Shown here: positions 53,946-64,000 of the stretch, piece after piece
Numbering within the stretch: position 1 is the first letter of the stretch
Layout of the letters: the number at the start of each line of letters is the position of its first letter
Origin: Dichetophora obliterata
Lineage: Eukaryota; Arthropoda; Insecta; Diptera; Sciomyzidae
DNA length: 64,000 bases
Reading direction: 5' to 3'
Assembly (NCBI GenBank): GCA_963920525.1
Contig: OY986439.1
Span: forward strand, 44,937,193 to 45,001,192
Notes under the pieces: generated by a model
Databases searched by the model: none
What the model saw: the letters and a program-made list of their open reading frames with translations, nothing else
What the model was told of the DNA's origin: nothing
Program-made: the position numbers and the translations under genes

Positions 53946-56860
53946 CTATCAAATTATCGGGACTTTGGCCACACAGGTCTCTCCCGTGGAGGTGGTGTTA
54001 TGATTGCAACTCATAACTCTTTAGAAAGCGAGCTTGTTGCAACAACCTCTCACACACTCTTTGAACACCGTATCATCAAAGTTCGCTCAGAGACCAATAT
54101 TTTTATTTACATTGTTGTCTTCTACATTCCCCCCTGTTCTATCGAAACAACATACAACGATTTATGTGAAACAGTCCAATCGTTAACCGCAACCTTAAAT
54201 GATCAAGATAAAGTTATAATTTTTGGAGACTTCAATCGTCCAAATATCTCATTTATCGTCTATGAAAATGACAATTACCTTCTTCCGGTTAACCTTTCAA
54301 GCTCGATAGACTTTAATTTACTTAGTACCTTTTATAGCAATGACCTATAACAAGTTAATCCAACCCCAAATCGGAACGGCAACTGGTTGGATTTAGTCTT
54401 TGCTAATTCGTATGATGAAATAAAGATTACTGCAACTACTCAGGCTGAACACTTATTTTCTGATACACTCCACCACACTGCTTTAACTGTAGAATTTCCT
54501 AGTAACAACATGTCTTTTACCACCTCATTTAATAACACAATTGTGTTCGACTTTCTTAATGCCGATTATGACAGTATAAAAATTGATTTGAATGCCTATA
54601 ACTGGAACGATCTATTAAATTTGGAAATAGATAGTGCTATTTCACTTTTCTACCAACGCCTTTTCACAAGTATTGAAAAATTTGTGCCTAAGATAAAGAA
54701 AAAAAATAAACTTGCAGAACCATGGCTTGACCAAAGTCTCAGACATATAAGAAACCAAAGAAACAAGCTATACAAATTCATTAAGAAAGGCGTAAATGTA
54801 AGCGATGAAAACAAAATGAGATACGAAGAGCTCTACAATGAGTTCTCTATAAAATCAAATGATGCTTATAGAAATTATACCAACCTTATTGGAGAAAAAA
54901 TTCTTAGAGATCCTAAAAAATTTTTTGATTTCGTTAATGTCAAACGTAAATCAGCTGGATACCCCTCATCTATGTTTAAAGGCAATACAATTTCTTCCAA
55001 CCTCCAAGAGATCTGTAATCTTTTTGCAAATCACTTTAGAGAAGTTTTCTGTGCTCCCACAACCCAGACTCTCTATTCCTCCCCCTCTTCTAATGCGACA
55101 GACATTATAAACAATATCAGTCTGACGCTGGATGAAATTGTTAATGCTATCATGGAACTTGATTCAAACAAAGGACCTGGACCAGACCTCATACCACCAA
55201 GTTTGTTAGTTCAATGTATAAACAATCTTGCCATTCCCTTATTTATACTTTTCAACAAATCCTTATCCTTAGGTGTTTTTCCATCCTACTGACAAATCTC
55301 CCATTTGACACCTATTTTTAAAAGTGGCGATAAAAGGTCTGTTGAAAATTACAGAGGCATTGCCATCTTGTCAGCTTTACCAAAATTATTTGAAAAGATA
55401 ATATGTGATAAGCTGACGAGTCTCATTAATCCCCGCTTAAACTTGCAGCAACATGGGTTTCGGAAAGGCCGATCGACCACCACTAACCTAATGATCATGG
55501 TCTCCGATGTGTTAAATCAAATGGAAAAAGGACGCCAAGTAGATGCAGTTTACACAGACTTCAGTGAAGCATTTGACCGTGTCGACCATAATATCTTAAT
55601 TTTGAAGTTAGAAAAATTTGGCATTTCCGGTTTATTACTCAATTGGATCAAATCCCATCTCTGCGAACGATCCCAGTTTGTTAAATTTCAAGGCATTTTT
55701 TCAAATGATATACCGGTCACCTCTGGTGTACCACAAGGTAGTCATCTTGGCCCAATACTTTTCAACATTTTCATTTCAGATTTATCTATTACTCTTTGTG
55801 ACATTCCCCATCTTATGTACGCAGATGACCTTAAAATATATAAGATCATTAAATCAGAAGTTGATGTAACTTTCCTACAATCGAAACTGCTGTCCCTTGA
55901 GCAATGGTGTAATCAAAACAAACTTCACTTAAATGTTAAGAAATGTTGCGTGATAAGTTTTTCCCGTAAGAACTTGATACCAGAATGCAGTTACCTCCTT
56001 AATAATATTGTTATGAGCAGAACCAACCATATTGTAGACCTTGGAGTTGTCCTAGATAATAAGCTGAGATTTAATCTACATTTTGATAAAGTCTTATCGA
56101 AGGCAAATAAACAGCTGGGATTTATAAAAAGACGTGCTAAAGAATTCCAAAATGTGTGGGTAACCAAAACGTTATACTGTACCTTAGTGCGACCACTTCT
56201 TGAATATGCTTGCATCATTTGGAATCCAGCCTTTGAATCTCATAGCGACAAAATTGAATCCATTCAAAAACAATTCCTGCTTTTTGCGTTAAGAGATATC
56301 TTTGACCCCCGTGACTATAACAACTTGCCACCGTATGAACAAAGACTCAGGCTCCTCTCTCTGATGCCTCTATTATCAAGAAGAACTTTACTGAGTTCAT
56401 GTTTCACATTTGATGTTATTAACGGAGCTATTGATAGCGAATATATCTCCAGCAAAATTACACTAAATGACCCAATTAGACGTACTAGGCATACGCGGCT
56501 CCTAAATGAATATATTCACCACACTATTTACGCAAATAATGAACCCATTAGTAGGTGCTGTAGAATTTTTAATAATATTAGCGAGCACTATTCACCATCC
56601 ATACCAAAATCCACATTTAAGCGAACCCTCTCAAAGTCTCTCTTTGACTCGGAATAATTTGTCCTTTTCAAGCACTGCTCCCTACAGAGTTATGCTTCTT
56701 GGTCTAGTCCCCCTCCGTCATCCCCTAAAAGTAGTACTTAAGATATATTAGCGTAGTTTAAGTATTCTTTTGAAATTAATTTAAATAATTTGTAAGTAAA
56801 AAGAAAGTTAAATGTAAATAGAATTAGTAAATTGCCTTGCTTGGTGAAATAAATAAATAA
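53946..56860 (+). mobile_element. Non-LTR retrotransposon (Jockey/CR1-type), 5' truncated
   Basis: The 2.9-kb plus-strand element has nearly complete ORF2 (53958-56657), a ~190-bp 3' UTR and an (AAAT)n tail at 56847-56860. The 5' edge is where the endonuclease reading stops being recognisable (~53950), so the first ~100 residues of the endonuclease and any ORF1 are missing, as usual for 5'-truncated insertions. It is inserted next to the right TIR of a Tc1-type element. The clade call rests on RT motifs and is not certain. Confidence 0.8.
53958..56657 (+). pseudogene. Non-LTR ORF2: endonuclease and reverse transcriptase, two in-frame stops
   Basis: One reading frame is continuous over 900 codons except for TAA at 54348-54350 and TGA at 55290-55292. 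The endonuclease part has RGGGVMIA (~53985), VIIFGDFNRPNI (~54220) and LDLVFANS (~54390). The RT follows: KGPGPDLIPPSLL (~55170), LTPIFKSGDKRSVENYRGIA (~55300), HGFRKGRSTTTNL (~55455), AVYTDFSEAFDRVDHNIL (first catalytic Asp, ~55550), TSGVPQGSHLGPILFNIF (~55720) and the YADD box at 55818-55829. A C-terminal region to 56657 has PLLEYACIIWNP. The catalytic residues are intact and no frameshift was seen, so the copy is young. The second stop replaces what is probably a Trp codon. The first stop falls in the endonuclease domain, so the protein cannot be full-length. Confidence 0.85.
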
Positions 56861-56891
56861 ATTGAGTCGCCTTTTTTTGACCGTGAGTGTA

Positions 56892-57149
56892 GATTATTGT
56901 TCTGTAGACTTGTCAGTCCAGCAGATAGTAGACTTAAATATTTTTATTAAAATACAAATAAATTGTAGACATCGAAACAGAAAAATCCGGCCGATCAAAA
57001 AATAGCTGTTTCAACAACATACAGCGCGCAATTATGAAGCGCTCTTTGTTATGTGCTATAACTGACATTTTTACAGTATTGAATTGTATATATTCTCTCA
57101 ATATATTGTATTTCTGAAAAATTTTAAAAAAATAGTTTTTTTGGAACTC
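56892..57149. other. AT-rich spacer
   Basis: Nothing recognised; the open frame 56934-57185 (minus) has no family motif. Confidence 0.4.
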
Positions 57150-57625
57150 AAACATAAGACTGCATTTGTATTTGTATTTATTCATAAGACATTAGTACAA
57201 ATAAGAACTAAGTTCTTTTACAGTACAACAAGTTAAAATACATATAAATAAGTTAAGATAATAAACAAATTGTTTAGATATAACAACAAATTAATAGTAG
57301 CGACTAAAAACAAGACAATGAATTACATTAGATAATGATTAAGAGATTAATAATAATAAAAACAAAATATAAAAATATTGTATCATAAAATATAAGAATA
57401 ATAACATGAATTATGAATAAGAATATGTAAAGAAATAAGAGAAAGGATAGAAAAATAAATTAAGTTGAAGAAATAAAGATGTTGAGAAGTGAGTTAAAAT
57501 AGATTGCCTTAAATTTTCCGCCCGTTCGATTTCTCGTAAGTTACGTGGTAACGCATTCCACAGTCTTATGGCATTAATGAAATTTTTGCATCCTTTGCAT
57601 CCTTTAAATTTTTTCTTTTAACAAG
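57150..57625 (-). pseudogene. Non-LTR retrotransposon 3' end
   Basis: On the minus strand from ~57600 the reading FINAIRLWNALPRNLREIE matches the C-terminal FVNAIRMWNSLPGRIKSI of the 35.9-kb copy in layout. Below 57500 follows an A-rich 3' UTR like that of the 35.5-kb copy, with a TTTGTATTTATTC-type tail near 57165-57182. Only about 25 codons of RT end remain, so this is a strongly 5'-truncated relative. Confidence 0.6.
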
Positions 57626-58986
57626 TTATTTTTGTAAAACTACCTCAAACGTGAAATTGGAGTTATCCTGAATCTTTGATTTTTGGATAGCTATAAATTT
57701 TCGCTTTTTCAAACATTTTGACCAAATTTGTATGTGTCGTAAAAACTTTAATAAAATCTGAAAGTTTTTTACTAAAATTTGTGTTTTTGTTTAATACGAA
57801 GATTCAAATCAGAAAGTTAAGGCAAAATCAGAGGTGGTCAACCCGTATGACTGATAAGTTTTAAATAAAATGGCTGCTATAGGATTGTAGCTTAAAAAAA
57901 ATTCAAGTTTTGCCAAAAAATCTAAAAAATACGATACTTTTGCGTTAAATCTTAAAAAAATATATTCTAAAAAGTATTTTTGGATTTTTAACATGGTTCC
58001 ATTCACTGGAGCACCATAATTCATCGACTATATTTTCATAAATTTAGAAATAATATGTTAATTAAGCAAATGTCAACAGCAAAAGTTGTCGTAAATAAAA
58101 TTACGAAATAGAAAGCAAAAGTTAACTACTTGAACCTTCTGACAGCTGGTATGACACCATATGGCACGATGATCGACACATATTAACCACAACTAAATTC
58201 ATCTTTATATATTTATATGACCCACCAAATTGACTTTAATAAAAAGTTTGCCGGTGGTCAGGTGGTTAAGACAGAAATAACCGTTCATTTCTTACTGGCG
58301 AAAAATCAATAATAATTTTTTTACTCTAGCATCTCAACTGAACTGGAACACGTTCTTTCTTTTTTTTGCCTACATTAAAAATGTTTCAGCACATAAATTT
58401 CTTGCGAACAGCGAAGTGAACTAAAAACTCACTGACATAAGTTTAGCATTAATAAATCAGCAGCAGCAGCAACACGCTGCAATTCATGCTAGTTTTTTTA
58501 TTCGATAATCGTGACCTTTAACAAAAAAAAAAACAAAATTAAGCCAGCAAGAATTATTGAAATATTGCACCAGAATCTTGCTAGCTTTCTTGCAGAGTAT
58601 AGTTTTTCATTTGAGCTCTTCCATATCTTTGGTTGGGTAGAAAGAAATATTTCTTAAATTCTCATCTGTTGCTTCACTGAATTCATTTTTTAATTAACAT
58701 TCTTGAGTAAGTTTTGTTTTTTTTCTGAGAAATTTATTTTTCTTATAGCCTCTATAACTTTATCCTGCTGCATCTGAATACATGGTTTGGCTTTTTTGAA
58801 GCAAGCAATCCTTTTAGGATATTTATGTTTTTTAAAATTTTGAGTAATTTTTTTAGTGCTATAGAAGAAAAACTTTAAAGACCTTATTAATAATGTGATG
58901 TTAAAACGCACGTAGTTGAAGTTGTATGAAAACATCTAAACAGTGATGCTCAGATAATCTCGTAGCACACTTTGAATATTTCGGTG
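57626..58986. other. AT-rich stretch, no gene recognised
   Basis: A short CAG array (58459-58473) is the only feature seen. Open frames 57809-58024 and 58690-58935 (minus) show no motif. Confidence 0.4.
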
Positions 58987-59394
58987 TAGTTAAACTAAAT
59001 GCGTTATTTTTGCATGAAATGAAAGACTTTATTTAGCAAAGCTTAAATGATTCGATTTATTTTAAGAATGGACCGATTTGTTCGATAACTTGTTACGATA
59101 TTGAAGGTAATTTCATTATACAGTAGTGGTCACGAATTTAGCACTTTTAAAAAAGTAAAGTGAATACTTATATTTTCCATTTATTCTTTGTAAATTTTTA
59201 ATTCACTTTTTTTTAGTGTATATATTATGTCTTCTTATTTTCTTTCTTATATACATTTTTTATATCAAAACTTTTTTATAGGACTTAAAATCAAATAAAA
59301 ATTAAAAATTAAAAATAACCATTTCGATTTGGTCGTGAATTTAGCACACGAGCGAAAAATGTCTAAGATGAAAAATATAATCAAAATTGATTGC

Positions 59395-60480
59395 ATAAAA
59401 CTCAATATTTCGTAGCAAATGCCTTATTCTTAATTACTGCATCTCATATCCTTGGAAAACTTTCGTTCAAATCCTTAAAACAGTACTTTGGAATACTTTA
59501 CCGAATCCTTTGGATTTCCCTCCACAAATCTAGCAAATTTTTGGATTTAACTATTAGTAGTTGCTGCTCGACATCCCTCCACAGATTCTCAATCGAGTTT
59601 AAGTCCGATAATTGCGATGGCCACCTCAAAATATCAATATGTTTGTCTTCCAAGCAACTCTTAACTATGTGAGCACTGTGCTTTGGATCATTATCCTGCA
59701 TAAAACGCCATTAAGGCGGCAAATTATCCTCTTGAAATACTATCATGGTATTGATGGTAAGCGTGCTGATCCATTTTTTGGTAAATTTTAACAATTAGAC
59801 CAACTCCGTGCCAAGAAAACGCCGCCCATACCATAACATTTCAGCCACTCTGTTTAATAGTCTTGAGCGTGTACTTTGGATTGTGTTGCATGTTTTGAGG
59901 ATGCCACACATATTGTTTGCTGTCAGACGCGAACCGGCAAAACTTTGATTTATCCCTCCAAAGCACATTTTTTAAAAAATTAGTATTTTTTGCGACACAT
60001 GTGGTGTATGTTGAGCTATAAAGCTACGGAAATTGTTTTCATTCAAGCGTCTTCTTATGCCTTTTGAGGATACACTTATGCCATATTTTGATGAAATTTA
60101 ATTTTAAATTTTATATGAGGTCTTAAAAGGATCACTAAGTGAAGCTCTATACATCAAATGGCCCTCTCTTGCTATTGTTTTTCGCGCTCAAGGTCGCTAT
60201 TTTACATTTGTAATGCTCTAATACTGCTCTACATATTGTAATGCGTTATATAATAACTTTCGTGAACATCTAAGAAGCAGAGCAATCTCTGAAACTGTGC
60301 TTCCACTATTTTTCTTTTGCTGAATCAAATGCCGCTGAGCCTCTGAACATCAGTAGCCTTACGCCATATCTTTCTGCAATTTTTTGTTAGAACTCAAATA
60401 GAAACTTAATAAATTTATTATATCTTACTAGTTAAGTTTAATTAACAAAAACAAAATACGATATGGAGCAGTAATTCTAA
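59395..60480 (-). pseudogene. Tc1-like transposase (DD34E), broken
   Basis: Minus strand, N- to C-terminal: a decayed helix-turn-helix segment with RHLIQQKKN (~60330) and VSEIALLL (~60290); LWRDKSKFCRF with the first catalytic Asp (~59950); VMVWAAFSWHGVG (~59830); MQDNDPKHSAHIVKSCLE with the second Asp (~59700); RWPSQLSDLNSIENLWRDVE with the Glu 34 residues after the Asp (~59600); and a closing AVIKNKAFATKY (~59420). Catalytic residues remain, but stops and frameshifts occur throughout, so it is inactive. The longest open piece is 59498-59701. Confidence 0.8.
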
Positions 60481-60528
60481 CCTGTGCTAAATTCGTGTCC
60501 AGCATTTAAGCCACATTGATTCATACTA

Positions 60529-61336
60529 CAGGGTCCGCCATATAACTTTTTTTTTTGAAAATTCTATAAAAAAAAACTACTGAATATTTTCTCAAATTTC
60601 TTTTTTTATTTGAAAGTACAATTCTTCCGGTTAATAATGAAAAATAATTTTATTCAAATAGCTGCCTCGACTAGCCATGCAGTAGCCTACACGATCGGTC
60701 CAATTTTTAAGCACATTATCGATTGTGTGCAGCTGTATTTCACCAATGGCTTCACGAATATTGTCCTTTAAAGCGTCAATTGTCTCTGGCTTGTCGACGT
60801 AACACTTATCTTTGAGGGCACCCCACAAATAATAGTCCAACGGTGTCAAATCGCAGCTCCGAGGTGGCCAAACGACATCAGCTCTGCGGCTGATAATGCG
60901 ATCTTCAAAAACAGGGCGCAAATCATCGAATGTAGCTTCGGCTGTGTGGAACGGTAACGGACACTCCTTGCTCATTTTCGAAGAAAAATGGCCCAATTAT
61001 GCCTCTGGACCAAAATCCGCACCAAACAGTGACTCGTTTTGGGTGCAGCGGCTTTTCAATGTATGCGTGCGGGTTTTCTGTGCCCCAAATGCGACAAGTT
61101 TACATACCTGCCAAGATCAAAATGAGCTTCATCTGAAAAGATGATTTTTTTGGCAAAATCGGCATCTTCTGTAAGTCGATCGCAGGCCCACTTCTCAGCG
61201 TTGCTCAAGCTTATACACAACCATATTCGTTTAGCGGAAGGATAAAACTAATTATCTGTCAAATTAGACATGAGCTAAGTGTTACCATTTACGAAATAAG
61301 CACGAGTTGAAAAAAAACGTTATATAGCAGACCTTG
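60529..61336 (-). mobile_element. mariner-like element, innermost of the nest
   Basis: The ends CAGGGTCCGCCATATAAC (60529) and, inverted, CAAGGTCTGCTATATAAC (to 61336) are flanked by TA (60527-60528 and 61337-61338). The 808-bp length is short for a complete mariner (~1.3 kb), in line with the deletions seen in its transposase. Confidence 0.85.
60631..61270 (-). pseudogene. mariner-like transposase, internally deleted
   Basis: Minus strand: WACDRLTEDADFAKKIIFSD followed by EAHFDLGRYVN (~61200-61100), giving the first catalytic Asp in FSDEAHF; RVTVWCGFWS-like sequence in shifted frames (~61040); then PFHTAEATFDDLRPVFEDRI (~60940), PPRSCDLTPLDYYLWGALKD with the third Asp region (~60850), and VLKNWTDRVGYCMASRGSYL (~60690). 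The segment that should hold the second catalytic Asp, just before HTAEAT, is deleted or replaced, so the enzyme is dead. The PRSCDLTPLDYYLWG block is typical of a widespread insect mariner-like group. Confidence 0.8.
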
Positions 61337-61516
61337 TACTTGAAATATGTCAGAAAATTTAAGAATAACTAAGAAACCAACTAACGGTACATAGAGCTAA
61401 CTTCATAAACAATACTCAACAAAAAATATTTGATAACAATCCTTAAGCTAAGATGTAAAAAATTTCAAATTAGAGTTACTAACACAGTGTGTGCTAAATT
61501 CGTGACCACCACTGTA

Positions 61517-62230
61517 TCTCCTTCATGGAAAATTTCGTCACTACTGGCAAAAAACTGAAACAGTCGATTTTCACAAGCTTCTTTTGAGGCGAATGCTTTA
61601 CTAGCAAACTCATTGGACATAAACACAAACAGGTTGTCATCACTTGGTGTCAGGTTCGGACTATAAGGTGGATGCATAAGAACTTCCCAACCAAGCTAAC
61701 TTTAACAAGTCTCTACGATGTACTTCGCCTAGCGTTGTCCTGATGTAACACAATTTCTTTCCTATTGGCAAAAGCCGGCCGCTCATAGTAGATAATTTTG
61801 TGGAAATCCTGGGTCAATCCTTGCTTACAGAGATTTGAGCACTACCGTTTTCGATTGACGTTGCCCTAAGTGACCTATTTTTCATCAGCAGTCGCCATCT
61901 GCTTTAGAAATGGGTCTATTTTGTTTCGATTCAGCAGGATTATCTGAAAGAAATTTAGGCCAGCGGAATTTTTTTGGTCGATAACTCGTATTTCATCCAT
62001 ACATCTAGCTTTTTTTTGTATGCAGCGTTATTTAGAAGCCTCCAAATTAATTTTTGTGCAGTGCTTAGCTTCTGGGCAATCAAAACATTGCTCACATGAT
62101 GGTCGGACTCGACGATTCCCATGATTTTATCGACATTTACGACAATTGTCCTTCCAGAGCGTGGTGTATCTTTGACATCAAAATTACCGGAACGGAATCG
62201 ATGAAACCAAAATTAAGCATGATTTGCTGT
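61517..62230 (-). pseudogene. mariner transposase, main part, broken
   Basis: Minus strand: FRSGNFDVK then DTPRSGRTIVVNVDKIMGIV (~62180-62120), ESDHHVSNVLIAQKLSTAQK (~62060), AAYKKKLDVWM (~62010). Scattered matches follow to HPPYSPNLTPSDDNLF (~61660), which holds the third catalytic Asp region of DD34D mariners (PSDDNLF for PSDYHLF), then FASKEACENRLFQFFAS. The C-terminus continues beyond the Tc1-like insertion at 59118-59040. Several frameshifts and stops make it non-functional. The first two catalytic Asp segments were not clearly located because the middle is badly decayed. Confidence 0.75.
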
Positions 62231-62471
62231 TATCATATCAGAATCATTAACACAAATTTGTACATTTTCAGATCGAAGAAGATCTGTAAAAAATGGTATA
62301 TTTTCTATTTGCTGGTATCCATCTTTGACACGTCCTCAAACAAAACTAAGTCCAGCAATCGCAAAAACGTCCGCAAAGTTTTCTTTAGAACCAAATCGTA
62401 TCATTCTAACGTGTAACCTAGGCATCTAGCGTAACCTGATCGTATTTATACAGCATCAAATGCAGTTTACT

Positions 62472-62659
62472 ATAGCCATATATTGGAAAAATAATGCATG
62501 TCTACCTGCTTCCGATATTTTAAAAAGTTAAGTCAGTTTAAAATTTGAAAAGATAGTTGTCTTCTTTGAAGTGCAATTTCCTTAGCACCGTTGTAATTTG
62601 AATTTCGGTGAAAAGAAAACGACATATATTTACAAAGAAACCACTGCTTAGTATGTACA
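62472..62659. other. AT-rich spacer
   Basis: Nothing recognised. Confidence 0.4.
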
Positions 62660-63245
62660 CTAGGGTGGGCCGACTCGATGAAAATTTTTTGTACAAATTT
62701 TCCCTATTAGAGCAAAAAAACAAGGATTCTGGGGGCATATTTCTTCTCCGTGAAATAAAACGTATCCCCCCTCATTTTGACTTTTTGTAATTTTCCAACA
62801 TTTTTGTACTTTACCAACATTTTTAATTTTAAGAAATATTTGATTTTCAAGTCTTTTTTTTTCTCATTCCCAGGAAACGATGTTTTACGAAAAAGTCGTA
62901 CTAAAAATTTTGAAGATATGTGAATATTTTTGGTGTTAAAATACCAGAAAGTTTTTTCAATAAAATTCGGAAAAATTCCGATGGTAAGAAGTATTTCAAT
63001 AATAAAATGTACGTTAGTTGAAAAGGGTCGAAAGTGCCGTAGTCAAAACCAAGTATGCCTATATCTAGGATGCACACAATATGCACTATTGTGCATATTC
63101 TGTACTAAAATTGAGAGAAAACTGACCACTCGCTTAGATTTGTACTGAGGTCCAAACAAACAAATAAAAAAAAGCAATCAAATAGACAAGGAGTTTTATT
63201 AATTTAACAGAGAGATAGTAAAATAGATTTTTAGCCATGACTTTT
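62660..63245. repeat. Dispersed repeat related to 22019-23693
   Basis: Begins with CTAGGGTGGG (also at 25536). From about 62830 it parallels 23335-23690: TTTTCTCATTCyyAGG, AACGATGTTTTAyGAAAAAG, AATTTTGAAGATATGTG, CTTAGATTTGTA, CCAAACAAACAA and GAGTTTTATTA in the same order. It then has TTTTTAGCCATGACTTTTGA, found also at 22858. Unclassified family. Confidence 0.5.
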
Positions 63246-64000
63246 GATTAGAAAGAGATAGTGGGGAAATTTTTCCACATAAACTATTTTTGAGATTTAA
63301 ATATTTTAGAAAATATATTAAAAAAAAATTGAAAAAAATCAATTTAGTTAAAAAAAACTAAATATATCTCGCTTTTCTAACCATATTTTGTTCATCATAC
63401 ATATTGCTATTTTTATGACAGGCATTTTGTTTGCTTACAATTGCAGGTGAACATATTTTTATTGATGTGACAAAAACTATTTTTGTGGAGGACAATCCCA
63501 AAATATGTTTGCGGTAAAATAATAATTTTTTTTACCACGATCATGTCATATTTGTCAGAAATATTTTTTCGAAAATTTTACCTTTTTGCGAATTGCACAC
63601 TTTTGTTGCATTGTACACATGAAGGGCAATGACTGAGCGTAACACACGCAGAAAAATTACATTTTCGACATTGATTGGAGCAAACATCCCTGCAAGAACA
63701 GTCCTGGTTAATTAACCGGTAATTTTACTGATAGCACTAACGAAAGTATTTGGTAGGCTATATGAAACAGTTTCTATGAGTTTTTTAAGAGCAATGTGAA
63801 AAAACTACCCAAAACTCATGTACAGTCTTAATGCTATCCTTTTCTTACTCATGAAGTGTCAAGTATACTGTTCAAATAGCTGTCTCGCTTACTCATGTTA
63901 ATGCTACTGGTAAGTTAACCGAGTATTTAACTAATACACCTAATGTAAACATCAGATAGGCTTGCCCTTACATTCTGTTAGATGTAACGTCCAAAACAGT
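63246..64000. other. AT-rich stretch, no gene recognised
   Basis: No coding relic. An ACACACGCAGAAAAATTAC string at ~63640 resembles the CACTCAGAAAAAA end family loosely. The last 300 bp contain short inverted strings (TTAATTAACCGGTAA near 63710 and TACTGGTAAGTTAACC near 63905) with no defined element. Confidence 0.35.

Larger units (their letters stand above)
52714..56889. mobile_element. Tc1-type TIR pair interrupted by a non-LTR element
   Basis: The ends CACTTACGGCCAAAAAAAAG (52714) and, inverted, CACTCACGGTCAAAAAAAGG (to 56889) match closely for ~30 bp through GGCGACTyAAT. Flanks are TG (52712-52713, probably a mutated TA) and TA (56890-56891). The form CACTCACGGTCAAAA is typical of Tc1-like TIRs. 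No Tc1 transposase was recognised between 52745 and 53945. The right TIR is reached directly after the 3' tail of the inserted non-LTR element. Confidence 0.65.
59121..61514 (-). mobile_element. Tc1-like element with IR/DR-type ends
   Basis: The ends CAGTAGTGGTCACGAATTTA (59121) and, inverted, CAGTGGTGGTCACGAATTTA (to 61514) are flanked by TA on both sides (59119-59120 and 61515-61516). The core GGTCrTGAATTTAGCAC recurs as an inner repeat at 59331-59349 and, inverted and slightly changed, at 60483-60502. Each end therefore carries an outer and an inner copy, as in IR/DR-type Tc1 elements. A mariner (60529-61336) is inserted between the inner and outer right repeats. Confidence 0.8.
58989..62470 (-). 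mobile_element. mariner (mauritiana-type) element, outer shell of a nest
   Basis: The transposase reads on the minus strand from ~62230 to 61517, is interrupted by a Tc1-like element (59121-61514), and resumes at 59118 with IMKLPSIS and VIEQIGPF, the usual mariner C-terminus. The outer ends are tentative: TA then GTTAAACTAAATGC at 58989 and, inverted, GTAAACTGCATTTGATGC from 62470 beside TA. The similarity of these ends is partial. Confidence 0.6.

Noticed and set aside
62096..62416. 106-codon plus-strand open frame
   Set aside because: It is the antisense shadow of the mariner transposase, which reads clearly on the minus strand.

Overview
This window looks like repeat-dominated DNA from an insect, most likely a higher fly. 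It is visibly AT-rich and full of microsatellites. Every protein-like stretch I could recognise belongs to a transposable element: mariner and Tc1-like, piggyBac-like, hAT-like by its termini, Penelope-like, BEL/Pao and Ty3/gypsy LTR elements, and non-LTR retrotransposons with endonuclease or reverse-transcriptase domains. I see no convincing host gene, rRNA, intact tRNA gene, CRISPR array or bacterial-style operon. The organism is an inference from the mix of element families and base composition.

Layout. 1-3.1 kb: nothing recognisable. 3.1-11.8 kb: non-coding DNA elements recognised from terminal inverted repeats (4245-5505, 5528-8926, 8927-10050, 10705-11842), with clusters of short element-specific motifs. 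13.1-19.6 kb: one minus-strand RTE-like retrotransposon split by four insertions, two of which carry further insertions. Its reading frame works as a ruler for their target-site duplications. 20.6-24.1 kb: a hAT-like element (8-bp duplication) holding a Penelope-like GIY-YIG fragment, itself split by a 484-bp element. 25.8-31.1 kb: two more TIR elements, one holding a 907-bp piggyBac-type element flanked by TTAA. 32.4-35.3 kb: a decayed piggyBac-like element with part of its transposase. 35.5-41 kb: non-LTR fragments, a 213-bp tandem repeat, tRNA-like sequences and a SINE with a 14-bp target duplication. 42.6-44.9 kb: a deleted Ty3/gypsy copy between two LTRs. 50.6-52.5 kb: minus-strand piggyBac and BEL/Pao gag relics. 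52.7-56.9 kb: a Tc1-type TIR pair containing a non-LTR element whose ORF2 is broken by only two in-frame stops. 59.0-62.5 kb: a three-level nest (mariner, then Tc1-like, then a second mariner).

The genes do not form a pathway; the window is a record of successive insertions. Two stretches (27.7-31.3 and 39.6-40.4 kb) are old copies of one sequence, and each provides the empty site for the element inserted in the other. I did not find a clear new molecular system. The best leads are the poorly classified DNA elements with subterminal repeats and unusual target-duplication lengths (2, 3, 4 and 9 bp).
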